Origin: Ligustrum vulgare
Lineage: Eukaryota > Streptophyta > Magnoliopsida > Lamiales > Oleaceae
Direction of reading: 5' to 3'
Length of the DNA stretch: 64,000 bases
Assembly: GCA_963555705.1 (NCBI GenBank)
Contig: OY743181.1
Coordinates: 28,462,513-28,526,512, forward strand
Part shown: positions 33,273 to 42,837 of the stretch, one piece after another
Numbering within the stretch: the first letter of the stretch is position 1
Layout: each line of letters begins with the position of its first letter
The notes under the pieces: generated by a model
What the model saw: the letters and a program-made list of their open reading frames with translations, nothing else
What the model was told of the DNA's origin: nothing
The model's database searches: none
Position numbers and translations under genes: made by a program

Positions 33273-34049
33273 CAACCCTAGCGATCGCGTGCTTGACCCT
33301 AAAACTATCGGGTTAATTTTTTACATCTTCTCACGATCGCTTGGTGTGGAACCAGCGATCGCGACTTCATCTTCTTTCAGGCTGTGCAAGTTGGTCCCTG
33401 ACTTTTAATTGCACCTTCAGTCCTCAACTTTCAATTGTTGCACTTTGGGCCCCAAACTTTATCTTCTTCTCGATTTGACCATTCAAGCTCTTAATTCATT
33501 CAATTAGGTCCTCCAACCTCTGATTTAGTCACTTTAGCACCAAGCATGTTTCCCGGTTGTTGTCACAAACTCCTCGCTTGTCCAATTTAAATCCAATTAA
33601 CATCCAATCGTGTCATTCTTCCATTAATTGCTTCATTCTTCTTCAATTGGGACATTTTCTGAAAAGTAAACAAATGAACATAAATTAAATAGCAAATATT
33701 CCCAAACGACAATAATTAATCCTAATTTAGACATACAAATAAGTGTATAAAATACACTTATCAAAAATCCTACAGTAATTTCGGCAGAGTCTCCCCTATA
33801 AGTTGGACTTACCCAACCTGTAGGAGGAATCAAAATGCCACAATACAACAAAAATGTTCAACCTCCACATATTCACTACTCAAACACAATAAATCAAACT
33901 TCAACATCATCAACCACTCCAAAATTAATCCAAAATCAATTCTTAATTCCTAAAATGCTCAAAGTATGATTTCATAACCTAACATTCCATGCATTATTTC
34001 AATATAATTCAAATTATATCAATTAACTATTTGCAATACCAATGTTAAT

Positions 34050-34107
<58 letters not shown>

Positions 34108-34178
34108 ACACACATATATACATATATATACACATATACACACATATATATATACACACAAACACATATAGATATACT

Positions 34179-34244
<66 letters not shown>

Positions 34245-34275
34245 TATATACATACACGCACACACACATATAAGA
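34050..34275. repeat. Compound (TA)n / (CACATA)n microsatellite
   Basis: Long TA runs at 34053-34103 and 34185-34231 are joined by CACATATA-type repeats. It lies in the CACTA 5' region. The long open frames across it on both strands are repeat artefacts. Confidence 0.95.
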
Positions 34276-34456
34276 GTAAAGTTCTTACGAGATGGAGGCG
34301 GGTTCGTGGTGGCGTCGCGGTGTTGGTGGCGTCGTGGTGTTGGTGGAGGCACGGTGGTGATGGCTTCGCGATGTTGAAGTGTTGAGAGAGAGTGAGAGAG
34401 AGATATGAGCGGTCTATTCTGAAATCGCGCGAATTTTTGAAGTCATGTATATTAAA

Positions 34457-34735
34457 GGGTTTAGGCGTCGGTTGTCGAGAACTGACGCCTAAACCCGGTT
34501 CAGGCGTCGATTCATGAAGAACCGACGCCTGAACCGGACGTTTACGCATCGGTTCTTGGTGAACCGACGCGTAAAGTAGAACCGTTTGACTTTACGCGTC
34601 GGTTCTTGGTGAACCGTTCACCAAGAACCGACGCATAAAGTCGAACGGTTCGACTTTACGCGTCGGTTCACCAAGAACCGACGCGTAAACGTCCGGTTCA
34701 GGCGTCGGTTCTTCATGAATCGACGTCTAAACCCT
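34457..34735. repeat. CACTA 5' subterminal hairpin array
   Basis: A small hairpin (arms 34457-34473 and 34480-34496) is followed by a large near-perfect palindrome. Its left arm is about 34500-34614 and its right arm 34616-34734, with one base between them. By eye the arms differ at about six positions in 117. Each arm consists of repeated CGACGCGTAAAG / GAACCGACGCC units, the same motif as at the other CACTA end. Confidence 0.88.
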
Positions 34736-34874
34736 TTTTTTTTTTTTTGCGTTTTTCTACTAGTGATTTTTAGTTGACAGTCAAATTTTATATGCTCATT
34801 TCATCCCTTATTTAGTCATCCACTAAACGGCGGATATCAATCAAGGCTACTCCCGAGCAGTGAAGACCGGTAGG

Positions 34875-35152
34875 TGTAACGACCCGGGTCCCACTTTACG
34901 GGTTATCCCTACCGTTAGATCGACGACGTACTGTCCCCACTGTACCAACATGGGTCTTTTCAGCATGCTTTGTCCTCACTCGTATGCTCCCTGTGAAAAC
35001 TTCCTAGGAGGTCACCCATCATAGAATTGCTCCACGCCAAACATGCTTAACTGTGGAGTTTCTAACGATGGACTTCCGGAAAAGAAGGTGTACCTCGTTG
35101 GTATGAGTAGTACTTATTAAATCTTTTCAGCTTTCTTGGTTGGGGTATTACA
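34875..35152 (-). mobile_element. Cassandra-type TRIM solo LTR carrying 5S rRNA sequence
   Basis: A 278 bp element with ends TGTAACGACCC and GGGGTATTACA. Flanks GTAGG (34870-34874) and GAAGG (35153-35157) form a 5 bp duplication with one mismatch. On the minus strand its middle matches the 3' two-thirds of plant 5S rRNA. A 5S-bearing LTR is the defining feature of Cassandra terminal-repeat retrotransposons in miniature. Only one LTR is present and no PBS follows it, so it is a solo LTR. Confidence 0.88.
34993..35072 (-). ncRNA. 5S rRNA-like segment within the Cassandra LTR
   Basis: The minus strand contains AGTTAAGCATGTTTGG (box A region) and GATGGGTGACCTCCTAGGAA (box C region) at 5S-like spacing, so the internal RNA polymerase III promoter of 5S is largely kept. 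It is a retrotransposon part, not a genomic 5S array unit. Transcription is inferred from known Cassandra biology. Confidence 0.75.
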
Positions 35153-35576
35153 GAAGGCATGCCTCTGTGCAATCTCAATGCAACTACGGGGATCATTCAG
35201 TTTCTCATTGCGTAGTGCTCCAAGAATGCCCTGCGTGCCTTGTTCCCTGTAGATTGATTCAATGCTTCATAAGTAGAAATTTGAATTTCCCAATATTAAA
35301 AATGTCTTTCATGCAATGAATCCATAATTGCTATCAGTTACTTAAAGGAACTGTCTATTTGGAATTTTCTTTTCAACCACGAGCCTCAAGCATATTTGAT
35401 TTTCTTAAATAAGAAAATATGTAATCCTATCCTACTTTATTAAAAGGGAGAAGAGGTTTCCTACTGTTCGTAAGCCATTTGTATCGGCTTCAACTGAGCT
35501 GATGAGTTTATCTAACGGCAAAATTAGGGTTTCATTCCACTCACCATCTCGCTCTCTCCCTTATCTCTATACTAAC

Positions 35577-35579
<3 letters not shown>

Positions 35580-35618
<39 letters not shown>
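35580..35618. repeat. (TC)n microsatellite
   Basis: About 19 TC units in a pyrimidine-rich leader-like stretch upstream of the copia insertion site. Such runs are common in plant 5' untranslated regions. Confidence 0.95.
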
Positions 35619-35621
<3 letters not shown>

Positions 35622-35729
35622 AACACCCAGTCGAGATATTTTCTATGCGCTTCTTCTTCCATCTACCAAATCTCCAGATCTCCTATAGCTTCCTCTAGGA
35701 CTATCGAATCCCCAACTTCTTCTTCATTT

Positions 35730-36302
35730 TGTTGGAAAATTATTAATTTTGGTTGAATGCAAATTTATTTCTATAGGTTGAATGCAAATTATTTCTACAG
35801 TTTCACGTTTGAAAAACTGAATATCTTTTGTTTCTCCAGCCATCAGTTTTAATAACCTGCCTTCAGTTTCATTTTGTGTTGAATGGGAATTATGCTTCAA
35901 TTTTCAGAATTTAAAATTTCAGCAGTTTCACAATTGAATGGATATAAAACTGCTTGATGATTTTAACCTATAAATAGTACCCATTCTCGGCTGGAAGAAA
36001 ACCACAGGCAGTGAAGTGAAAAAATAGAAAAATTCAGCTTTCTCTCCCTTCTTCCATTTCCAGTTGCTTCCTCTCCGTTCCTTTCTTAATTTGTTAAATT
36101 TCTTTGAGAGTTAAACACAGCTAGTTCGACGGAGGTTAACGTAGTGCAACGCTAGCCGACAACCGATTGTATCTTGAGAATCGAACACCGATCTAAACCT
36201 CGTGCACCCGGGTGAGGCGGCGAATTCGATTTAAGGAAACCGTGTAAATACGGGTCTTCAGTTTCATTCATTTAATTTGTTTCTCTGAATTTTCTTCTAA
36301 CA
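35730..36302 (+). repeat. 5' LTR of the copia element
   Basis: 573 bp, matching 41995-42568 over its whole length. A TATA-like CCTATAAATAGTACC lies near 35969-35983. Confidence 0.95.
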
Positions 36303-37170
36303 AACTTAAATCGAACTTCCTCCCCGGTCCTTGAAATTTAGAGATTCATTTTTTTTTCAGTTTATGTTTACTGGGTTTCAAGTTTCTGTTTAATTTTTCT
36401 AGTTTCTGATTTTTACCAATTTACACGCAGTTTAATAATCTATCTGTGTTGACATACAAAATGCACAACATTTTAATTTCAGTAGAGTTTATTGATACTC
36501 GTATTTGAAAAAAAAAAAAAAACCTTTCAATTTTCCCGGCGTCTGGTTCTACATGTTTGCTTGGTTTTAGTTTTGCATCATTTTTCCAGTTCTGGTTAGT
36601 TTCTCCCAAAAGTTTCTGGGTTTCTGTTACTACTTATGATAAAGTTGCAGTAAGTTTAAAATATATTTGTTGCGGCAAACTGATCGTGAGAAAAATAAAT
36701 AAATAAATAAATAAAATAAAATTTGGTTTATAGTTTTTTTGGTTTCGTTGTCTGGTTTTATATGTGCGTGAGTAGTTGGTTTACAAGAAGGTTGCAGTAG
36801 ACTTTGCATGGTTTAATAAGGTCCTTGCATTATTTTTTTTTTTTTTTGATTCATAATGATTCCTCTGCATTTTGTCTGTGCATGAAATTGGTTGCATGGT
36901 TTCACAAATCACTCCAATGATTGCATAATAATTTGTTGTTCTATAATAATTAATTCATGATTGCTTGATTTCTCATGATTATAGTTAATAATTTCTTTAA
37001 TTCATGTTAATGATTGTTGAGTTGTTAACAATTTGACAATATAATCTGTTCTTATATTTCAATTCCGTAGTTTTAATTTTGTCTTAAACGGATAAATAGA
37101 ATTCGAACCTATTTACAATTTATAAAATTTATAATTATTCTAAATTATTTGTTGCTGGTTTTAAGGTTAA
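36303..37170 (+). other. Untranslated leader of the copia element
   Basis: About 870 bp of AT-rich, T-run-containing sequence between the 5' LTR and the gag ATG. It holds an (AAAT)n run near 36694. Immediately after the LTR the sequence is AACTTAAATCGAAC, not the TGGTATCAGAGC site usual for plant copia elements. Confidence 0.7.
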
Positions 37171-38124
37171 ATGGCGTCTCTTGGAAATGACGATGTGAAC
37201 AATGGAAACAACACTGTTGGCACTGGTGTACCAAATCCTGTAATGACCGCGGTTAACGTTGGGGAGACCTCGACTGGAGTTCCTCCTGTTGATGGGACAC
37301 TTGGTGGCGGTATTCCTCATGTTGGAGTGAACCCCACTTTGCCTACGGATGCGGCCTCGGAATTTCAATTTGGCACAATACCTTTGCCAGTACCTAGGGC
37401 TGCGGCCTCGGTACCTTTACCATCGTTTCTGGCACCATTTCCTGTGAATCATGTGATTCGACCGGACAAGTTTGCGGGGACTGATTTTAAGACATGGCAG
37501 AACAAGATGATTTTTTATCTTACAACTTTGGGCCTTGCATGTTTCCTCACTGAGGATGCCCCTGTCGTAGCTGAAAACGACACTGATTTGCATAGGCGTG
37601 CGGCTTGGGATGCATGGAAAAGTGCTGATTTTCTGTGCCGCAACTATGTCCTGGATGGCCTACAGAATTCTTTGTATCACGTGTATGTGGTAAATAAATT
37701 TTCTAAGGAGCTTTGGGAGTCTTTAGAAAAGAAGTACAAAACCGAGGATTCTGGGTCTAAGAAATTCTTAGCCAGTCGGTGCATGGACTTCAAAATGGTG
37801 GATTCACGTTCAGTGGTGAGCCAAGTGCAGGAGTACCAAGTGCTTTTGCAAGAAATGCATGCTGAGGGTTTGACTATGTCAGAATCCCTACAAGTGGCTA
37901 CTGCTATTCACAAGCTACCTCCTCAGTGGAAGGCTTTCAAAAGCTATTTGCAGCATAAGAGGAAAGAGATGTCTTTCGAGGATTTAATTATCAAGCTGTG
38001 GATTGAGGAGGATAACAAATTTCCTGAACGTAAATCGGAGAATTCTTACTCTGAAAAGGCTAATGTACTGGAGCACGGCCAGAGTTCTGGTACCAAGAAA
38101 GGTCAATCTTTTAAAGCCAAGTAG
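37171..38124 (+). CDS. Copia gag (N-terminal part of the polyprotein, ends at a premature stop)
   Basis: The ATG at 37171 opens a 317-codon frame. A Gly/Pro-rich start is followed by the copia gag core: FAGTDFKTWQNKMIFYLTTL, AAWDAWKSADFLCRNYVLDGL, VQEYQVLLQEMHAEGLTM and LPPQWKAFKSYLQ. It stops at TAG 38122-38124, just before the zinc knuckle that continues in the same frame after 38125 ([18 protein letters not shown]). Family members read through here, so the stop truncates gag-pol. Gag would assemble the cytoplasmic virus-like particle. Confidence 0.85.
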   Translation: MASLGNDDVNNGNNTVGTGVPNPVMTAVNVGETSTGVPPVDGTLGGGIPHVGVNPTLPTDAASEFQFGTIPLPVPRAAASVPLPSFLAPFPVNHVIRPDKFAGTDFKTWQNKMIFYLTTLGLACFLTEDAPVVAENDTDLHRRAAWDAWKSADFLCRNYVLDGLQNSLYHVYVVNKFSKELWESLEKKYKTEDSGSKKFLASRCMDFKMVDSRSVVSQVQEYQVLLQEMHAEGLTMSESLQVATAIHKLPPQWKAFKSYLQHKRKEMSFEDLIIKLWIEEDNKFPERKSENSYSEKANVLEHGQSSGTKKGQSFKAK

Positions 38125-41100
38125 GGTAATGGGAATCGAAATGATAAAAAGCAGGCCATGAAAGGGTCTCAGTTGAAGCCTACTGGTGAGGTAGGAAAGA
38201 AGGCCAAGTTCCAGTTCAATGGAAAGTGCTTCAATTGTGATAAAGTTGGGCACCGATCAGAAGACTGTCGCCAGCCTCGGAGGGATAACAAGAAGCGTCC
38301 TCAAGCTAATATGGTTGGAAATGAAAGAGATCATCTCTCAGATGACATGTCTGGCCTAAACCTTACAGCGGTGATTAGTGAGGTTAACTTGGTGGGATCT
38401 AACCCAAAGGAATGGTGGCTGGACACTGGGGCCACTTACCATGTCTGCTCTAACAAGAGCATGTTCACTACTTTTACACCAGTTACAAATGGTGAAAAAT
38501 TGTTAATGGGAAACTCCGCAACATATGAAGTGCTGGGTAAAGGCAAGGTGATCCTGAAGATGACCTCTGGTAGAGAGCTTACTCTAACCAATGTGCTGTA
38601 TGTGCCAGAGATTCACAAGAATCTGGTTTCTGAGATTCTTCTAATGAGTTTCTTCTAAGCAAGAATGGTTTCCGCATGGTCATTGAGGTGGACAAGCTGG
38701 TGATTACCAAGATAGGAGTTTATGTTGGGAAAGGCTACATGACTGATGGCCTATTTAAATTAAATGTAATTGCTGTAATCCCAACTGTTATGAATAATGA
38801 GAAAACTCCTTCTGTTTACTTGCTTGAGTCTCCTAATCTGTGGCATGGTAGATTAGGTCACGTAAATTATAATGCAATATGTAGGCTAAGCAAGCTAAAC
38901 TACTTGCCTAGGTTTCAAATTGATTCGAATCACAAATGTGAAACCTGCGTTGAGGCAAAGCTTACAAGGTCTTCATTTCATAGTATTGATAGAAGTACCG
39001 AGCCGTTGGGACTAGTCCACAGTGATGTGTGCGACTTGAAATTTGTCCAAACAAGAGGCAGCAATAAGTATTTTATTACTTTTGTCGACGATAGCACGAG
39101 ATACTGTTATGTGTACTTGCTTAAAAGTAAAGACGAAGCTATCGATAAATTCATTCTTTATAAGAATGAAGTTGAAAATCAACTTAGCAAGAAAATAAAG
39201 GTGATGCGAAGTGATCGTGGTGGTGAATATGAATCACCATTTGGTGAATTTTGTGCTAAACATGGAATAATTCACCAAACCACTGCACCTTATTCAGCTC
39301 AGCAGAACGGAATCGCTGAGCGTAAGAATCGAATATTAAAAGAAATGATGAATGCTATGTTGATTAGTTCTGGATTACCACAGAACATTTGGGGAGAAGA
39401 TATTCTTTTTGCGAATTACATTTTAAATAAATTGTTAAGAAAGAATATGGATAAGACTCCGTATGAACTTTGGACAGGCCGAACACCTTCGTATAAATAC
39501 TTACGAATCTGGGGGTGTCTTGCGAAGGTCTCAGTGCCTCCTCCCAAGAAGGTTGAGATTGGACCTAAGACAGTTGACTGTGTGTTCATTGGTTATGCAC
39601 AAAATAGTAGTGCATATAGGTTTCTTGTGCATTATTCGAATGTACCTGATATTGATCCAAACACGATCATGGAGTCTAGGAATGCACAATTCTTTGAGGA
39701 TATATTTCCTTGTAAATTTCCTAAACAGTTAACTCCTATTAAACGAACTATGAAATCTTCTGCTTTTGGCAGCAGCAAAGATCCAGTTGAAGAATGTGAG
39801 GATGAGCCTAGACGGAGTAAAAGGACCAAAACTTCTAAGACTTTTGGCCCTGACTTTCTCACATATTTGATGGAAATGATCCTCAAAGCTATATCTTCTC
39901 TTGATGGTCATCTGTGGAAAGAAGCCATCAAGAGTGAAATTGATTCTATCCTACAGAATCATACCTGGGAATTAGTAGATCTTCCACCGGGTTGTAAGCC
40001 TTTGGGCTACAAGTGGATCTTCAAGAAGAAGATGAAAGCAGATGGATCCGTTGATAAATATAAAGCTCGGCTAGTAATCAAAGGTTATAAGCAAAAAGAA
40101 GGCTTAGATTACTTTGATACTTATTCTCCTGTGTCGAGAATAACATCTATCCGGATGATAATTGCTATTGCGGCCTTGCGAAATCTGGAAATACATCAGA
40201 TGGATGTAAAAACAGCTTTCTTGAATGGAGATTTAAATGAAGAAATCTACATGGAGCAACCAGAGGGGTTTTCGGCTCCAGGTCAAGAAAGGAAAGTCTG
40301 TAGACTGGTTAAATCGCTTTATGGTTTAAAGCAAGCACCGAAGCAATGGCATGAGAAGTTTGATAATGCTATGCTTTCTAGTGGCTTTAGCATCAACGAG
40401 TGCGACAAGTGTGTATATGTTAAGGACACTAATGATGGATATGTCATATTGTGTCTGTATGTCGATGACATGCTCATTGTTGGCAGCTCTGATAAGATTA
40501 TCAAAGCCACTAAGAATATGTTAAACTCAAAGTTAGACATGAAAGATATGGGTCTCGCAGATGTCATTTTGGGAGTAAAAATTACTCGAACTCCGAATGG
40601 ACTTGTGTTATCTCAATCTCATTATATTGATAAGATACTAGACAAGTTCAACAAATCAGATACCACTGTGGCCAGGACTCCAGTGGATTTGAGTCTCCAT
40701 TTATCCAAGAATATTGGTGACGAAGTGTCACAGTTAGAATATTCTCGGATAATAGGGAGTTTAATGTATTTAATGACTTGTACGAGACCGGACATAGCAT
40801 ACTCAGTTAGTAGACTGAGTCGCTACACGAGTAACCCAGGTGCTATCCACTGGAAAACCATTTTCAGGGTGTTACATTATTTGAGATACACTCGTGATTT
40901 TAGACTGCATTATTCTAGATACCCTGCAGTAATCGAAGGGTATGCTAATGGAAATTGGATATCAGATATGTCGGACTCAAAGTCTACAAGTGGATATGTC
41001 TTCACTCTTGGTGGTGTAGCTGTCTCTTGGAAATCGTCCAAACAAACTTGCATTCAAGATCTACAATGGAATCAGAATTTATCGCGTTGGATAAAGCAGC

Positions 41101-41434
41101 CGAGGAATCAGAATAGCTTCGGAAATTTGTTGAGGATATTCCAAGATGGTCAAAGCATGTGCCTGCAATTTGCATTTATTGCGATAATCAATAAGCAATT
41201 GGCAGGGCACAGAGAAATATGTATAATGGTAAGTCTCTACATATTCGAAGACAACATAATACCAATCGACAACTACTCTCACAAGGTATTATCACTCTGG
41301 ACTATGTGAAGTCAAAGGATAATATTGCGGATCCGCTAACCAAAGGGTTAACTCGAGAACTAGTTGGAGAAGCATCGAGGGGAATGGGTTTGCAGCCTGA
41401 CGTTGAAAGGTGTCATGGTGGAAACCCAACCTAG
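38125..41434 (+). pseudogene. Copia protease-integrase-reverse transcriptase-RNase H, frameshifted
   Basis: Frame one (to 38658) has the CCHC knuckle and protease active site [10 protein letters not shown]. It is broken by a near-duplicate insertion around 38632-38660 (GAGATTCTTCTAAT beside GAGTTTCTTCTAAG). The next frame (38676-41050) has the integrase zinc finger ([16 protein letters not shown]), DDE core residues in [16 protein letters not shown] and [10 protein letters not shown], and RT with [32 protein letters not shown] and the intact catalytic motif YVDDMLIVG. Near 41055 another frameshift precedes RNase H ([14 protein letters not shown]; then TAG and TAA; then [23 protein letters not shown]). 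So RT looks intact while gag-pol continuity and RNase H are lost. Confidence 0.9.
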
Positions 41435-41907
41435 CTGAATGGAGATCCCATGATCTAGGTTCAAAGGGACAACTAAACCATGTATATCTGTGTAAATCAC
41501 TGAGAAGGTTCTCCTTCTACTCATTCCTATGGTGCTCACAATGATTGAAAAGATGCAGGTTAAGATATGCTTTTAATGACTCCTAAGTGTGGTGGTGAAA
41601 CGCTGAATTAAGAGGTCACCTATGTGAGTGTGAAGTGGGGCCGCTTCTATAAGGATTGGGAAGGCTACATCCTTGAATAAACACTTGCAGAACCATGCGA
41701 CGTGTTCATGGCCAAAACGAACACAACATTGAGAACTACGTTGTGTCTAGAATGGTCCTGTGTGAGATCTATTGTCTTGGTTTATACAAATGGCGAAACA
41801 GTTCAAGGCATCTGATCCACTGACTTGCTAGTAATACCCGATAGATTTTCACAAGGGAAGGTTCAAAACTAAATGCTACCTATCCTATGCAGGATTGATT
41901 CGTTTTA

Positions 41908-41916
41908 CTCTCTCTC

Positions 41917-41959
<43 letters not shown>
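41908..41959. repeat. (TC)n microsatellite inside the copia 3' untranslated region
   Basis: About 25 TC units, 35 bp upstream of the 3' LTR. An unrelated TC run lies at 35580-35618, outside the element near the 5' LTR. Confidence 0.95.
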
Positions 41960-41961
<2 letters not shown>

Positions 41962-41994
41962 AATTTTGGCAAAAATTTCATACATGTGGGGGAT

Positions 41995-42568
41995 TGTTGG
42001 AAAATTATTAATTTTGGTTGAATGCAAATTTATTTCTATCAGTTGAATGCAAATTATTTCTACAGTTTCACGTTTGAAAAACTGAATATCTTTTGTTTCT
42101 CCAGCCAATCAGTTTTAATAACCTGCCTTCAGTTTCATTTTGTGTTGAATGGGAATTATGCTTCAATTTTCAGAATTTAAAATTTCAGCAGTTTCACAAT
42201 TGAATGGATATAAAACTGCTTGATGATTTTAACCTATAAATAGTACCCATTCTCGGCTGGAAGAAAACCACGGCAGTTAAGTGAAAAAACAGAAAAATTC
42301 AGCTTTCTCTCCTCTCTTCCATTTCCAGTTGCTTCCTCTCCGTTCCTTTCTTCATTTGTTAAATTTCTTTGAGAGTTAAAAACAGCTAGTTCAACAGGCG
42401 GTTAACGTAGTGCAACGCTAGCCGACAACCAATTGTATTCTGGGAATCGAACACCGATCTAAACCTTGTGCACCCCGATGAAGCGGCGAATTCGATTTAA
42501 GGAAACCGTGTAAACACGGGCCTTCGGTTTGATTCATTTAATTTGTTTCTCTGAATTTTCTTCTAACA
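41995..42568 (+). repeat. 3' LTR of the copia element
   Basis: 574 bp, followed by CATTT (42569-42573), the second copy of the target duplication. Confidence 0.95.
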
Positions 42569-42757
42569 CATTTCTCTCTACACAAAACGACACCGCTTCT
42601 TCATTTCATACAAATAGAGGAAGGGTCATGACCTAGGGCAGCACCGCTTTCTCTCTCTCCATCTCGATTCCTATCTTGTGATGAATCAAAATGTTGGGGA
42701 TTTTATATGTATTTGTGTTTTTCATGCTAGGTAAATTTGGGAGCAGTTGTATTGATG

Positions 42758-42837
42758 ATGAAGCCGATATTCTTTGGGGACCTCGAGTACGAGTAGGATT
42801 TCGAGCAATTATACAAGAAATGTAAAGATCTAGCTAG
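42758..42837 (+). pseudogene. SR splicing-factor (RS31/RS40-like) first coding exon, decayed
   Basis: ATG at 42758 opens MKPIFFGDLEYE, then a TAG at 42794-42796, then DFEQLYKKCKDLA before a GT at 42838. This resembles the start of the first RNA-recognition motif of plant RS-type SR proteins, whose RNP2 strand begins MKP.FxGN.EY. The expected residues between the two halves are shortened and a stop is present. Upstream, a CT-rich leader (35500-35729, resuming at 42569) and a possible leader intron ending in AG fit a 5' UTR interrupted by the copia element. I cannot find later exons. Confidence 0.45.

Larger units (their letters stand above)
24826..33763 (-). mobile_element. Athila-like Ty3/gypsy gag-pro element lacking a 3' LTR, nested in the CACTA
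   Basis: On the minus strand the order is 5' LTR (32260-33763), PBS for tRNA-Asp (32229-32246), gag, protease, and a long 3' non-coding region with polypurine-like tracts (24905-24918, 25195-25206). There is no reverse transcriptase, RNase H or integrase: after the protease ORF stop at 26487 comes the AGCGCTTGTTGAGAGGCAAC phrase that I recall following the coding region in related plant elements. No second LTR is present at the low-coordinate end; sequence passes straight into TNP2 near 24830. The flank beside the 5' LTR is AAAAT (33764-33768) and has no visible partner. A deletion across the 3' junction would explain both the missing LTR and the missing TNP2 N-terminus. Confidence 0.8.
32260..33763 (-). 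repeat. 5' LTR of the Athila-like element
   Basis: A 1504 bp LTR with TGATA/TTATCA termini. In sense direction it begins TGATAAGTGTATTTTATAC, identical over 23 bp with the solo LTR at 617-2318. It contains the CCGCAAGTGCACGGG phrase near the end next to the PBS, a TATA box near 33165 and CGATCG palindromes upstream of it. Confidence 0.9.
17661..34765 (-). mobile_element. CACTA (En/Spm) DNA transposon with nested retroelements
   Basis: The left terminus reads CACTAGTACAGAAAC from 17661. The right terminus, on the minus strand from 34765, reads CACTAGTAGAAAAAC, two mismatches over 15 bases. The 3 bp flanks are ATT on both sides (17658-17660, 34766-34768), the target size of this superfamily. 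Both ends carry subterminal repeats of CGACGCGTAAAG in both orientations. The genes run on the minus strand: TNP2 transposase (21812-24825) and an accessory gene (18311-21600). The stretch 24826-33763 is a later insertion, so the CACTA itself is about 8.2 kb as it stands. All its genes are broken. Because the termini are intact it could in principle still be mobilised by a relative's transposase (inference). Confidence 0.92.
34837..35262 (-). pseudogene. Unrecognised exon-like ORF interrupted by a Cassandra LTR
   Basis: On the minus strand, 35153-35262 is open and reads IESIYREQGTQGILGALRNE, then KLNDPRSCIEIAQRHAF. An AG before GGAACAAGG near 35245 could be a splice acceptor. Removing the Cassandra LTR and one 5 bp duplication extends the frame by about ten codons (RSSLLGSSLD) to a TGA at 34837-34839. 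The composition looks like real protein and the clean join supports a last exon broken by the insertion. I do not recognise the family. It would face away from the SR-like leader to its right. Confidence 0.4.
35730..42568 (+). mobile_element. Full-length Ty1/copia LTR retrotransposon with perfect TSD
   Basis: A 6839 bp element. LTRs 35730-36302 and 41995-42568 start TGTTGG, end CTAACA and differ at roughly 20-25 positions. TSDs CATTT (35725-35729, 42569-42573) are perfect. The internal order gag, protease, integrase, RT, RNase H defines Ty1/copia. It is structurally complete but its ORF has several lesions. A polypurine run (GTGGGGGAT, 41985-41993) precedes the 3' LTR. I see no standard initiator-Met primer site after the 5' LTR. 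It splits a pyrimidine-rich leader that resumes at 42569. Confidence 0.95.

Noticed and set aside
34023..34377. Overlapping long frames on both strands made of Ile/Tyr and Cys/Val repeats
   Set aside because: They are translations of a TA/CACATA microsatellite.
34993..35072. Genomic 5S rRNA gene
   Set aside because: The flanks are LTR termini with a target duplication, and the 5S 5' part is not normal; it is a Cassandra LTR.
41908..41959. TC run inside copia taken as a duplicate of the TC run at 35580-35618
   Set aside because: Flanking sequences differ; both are simple repeats that can arise independently.
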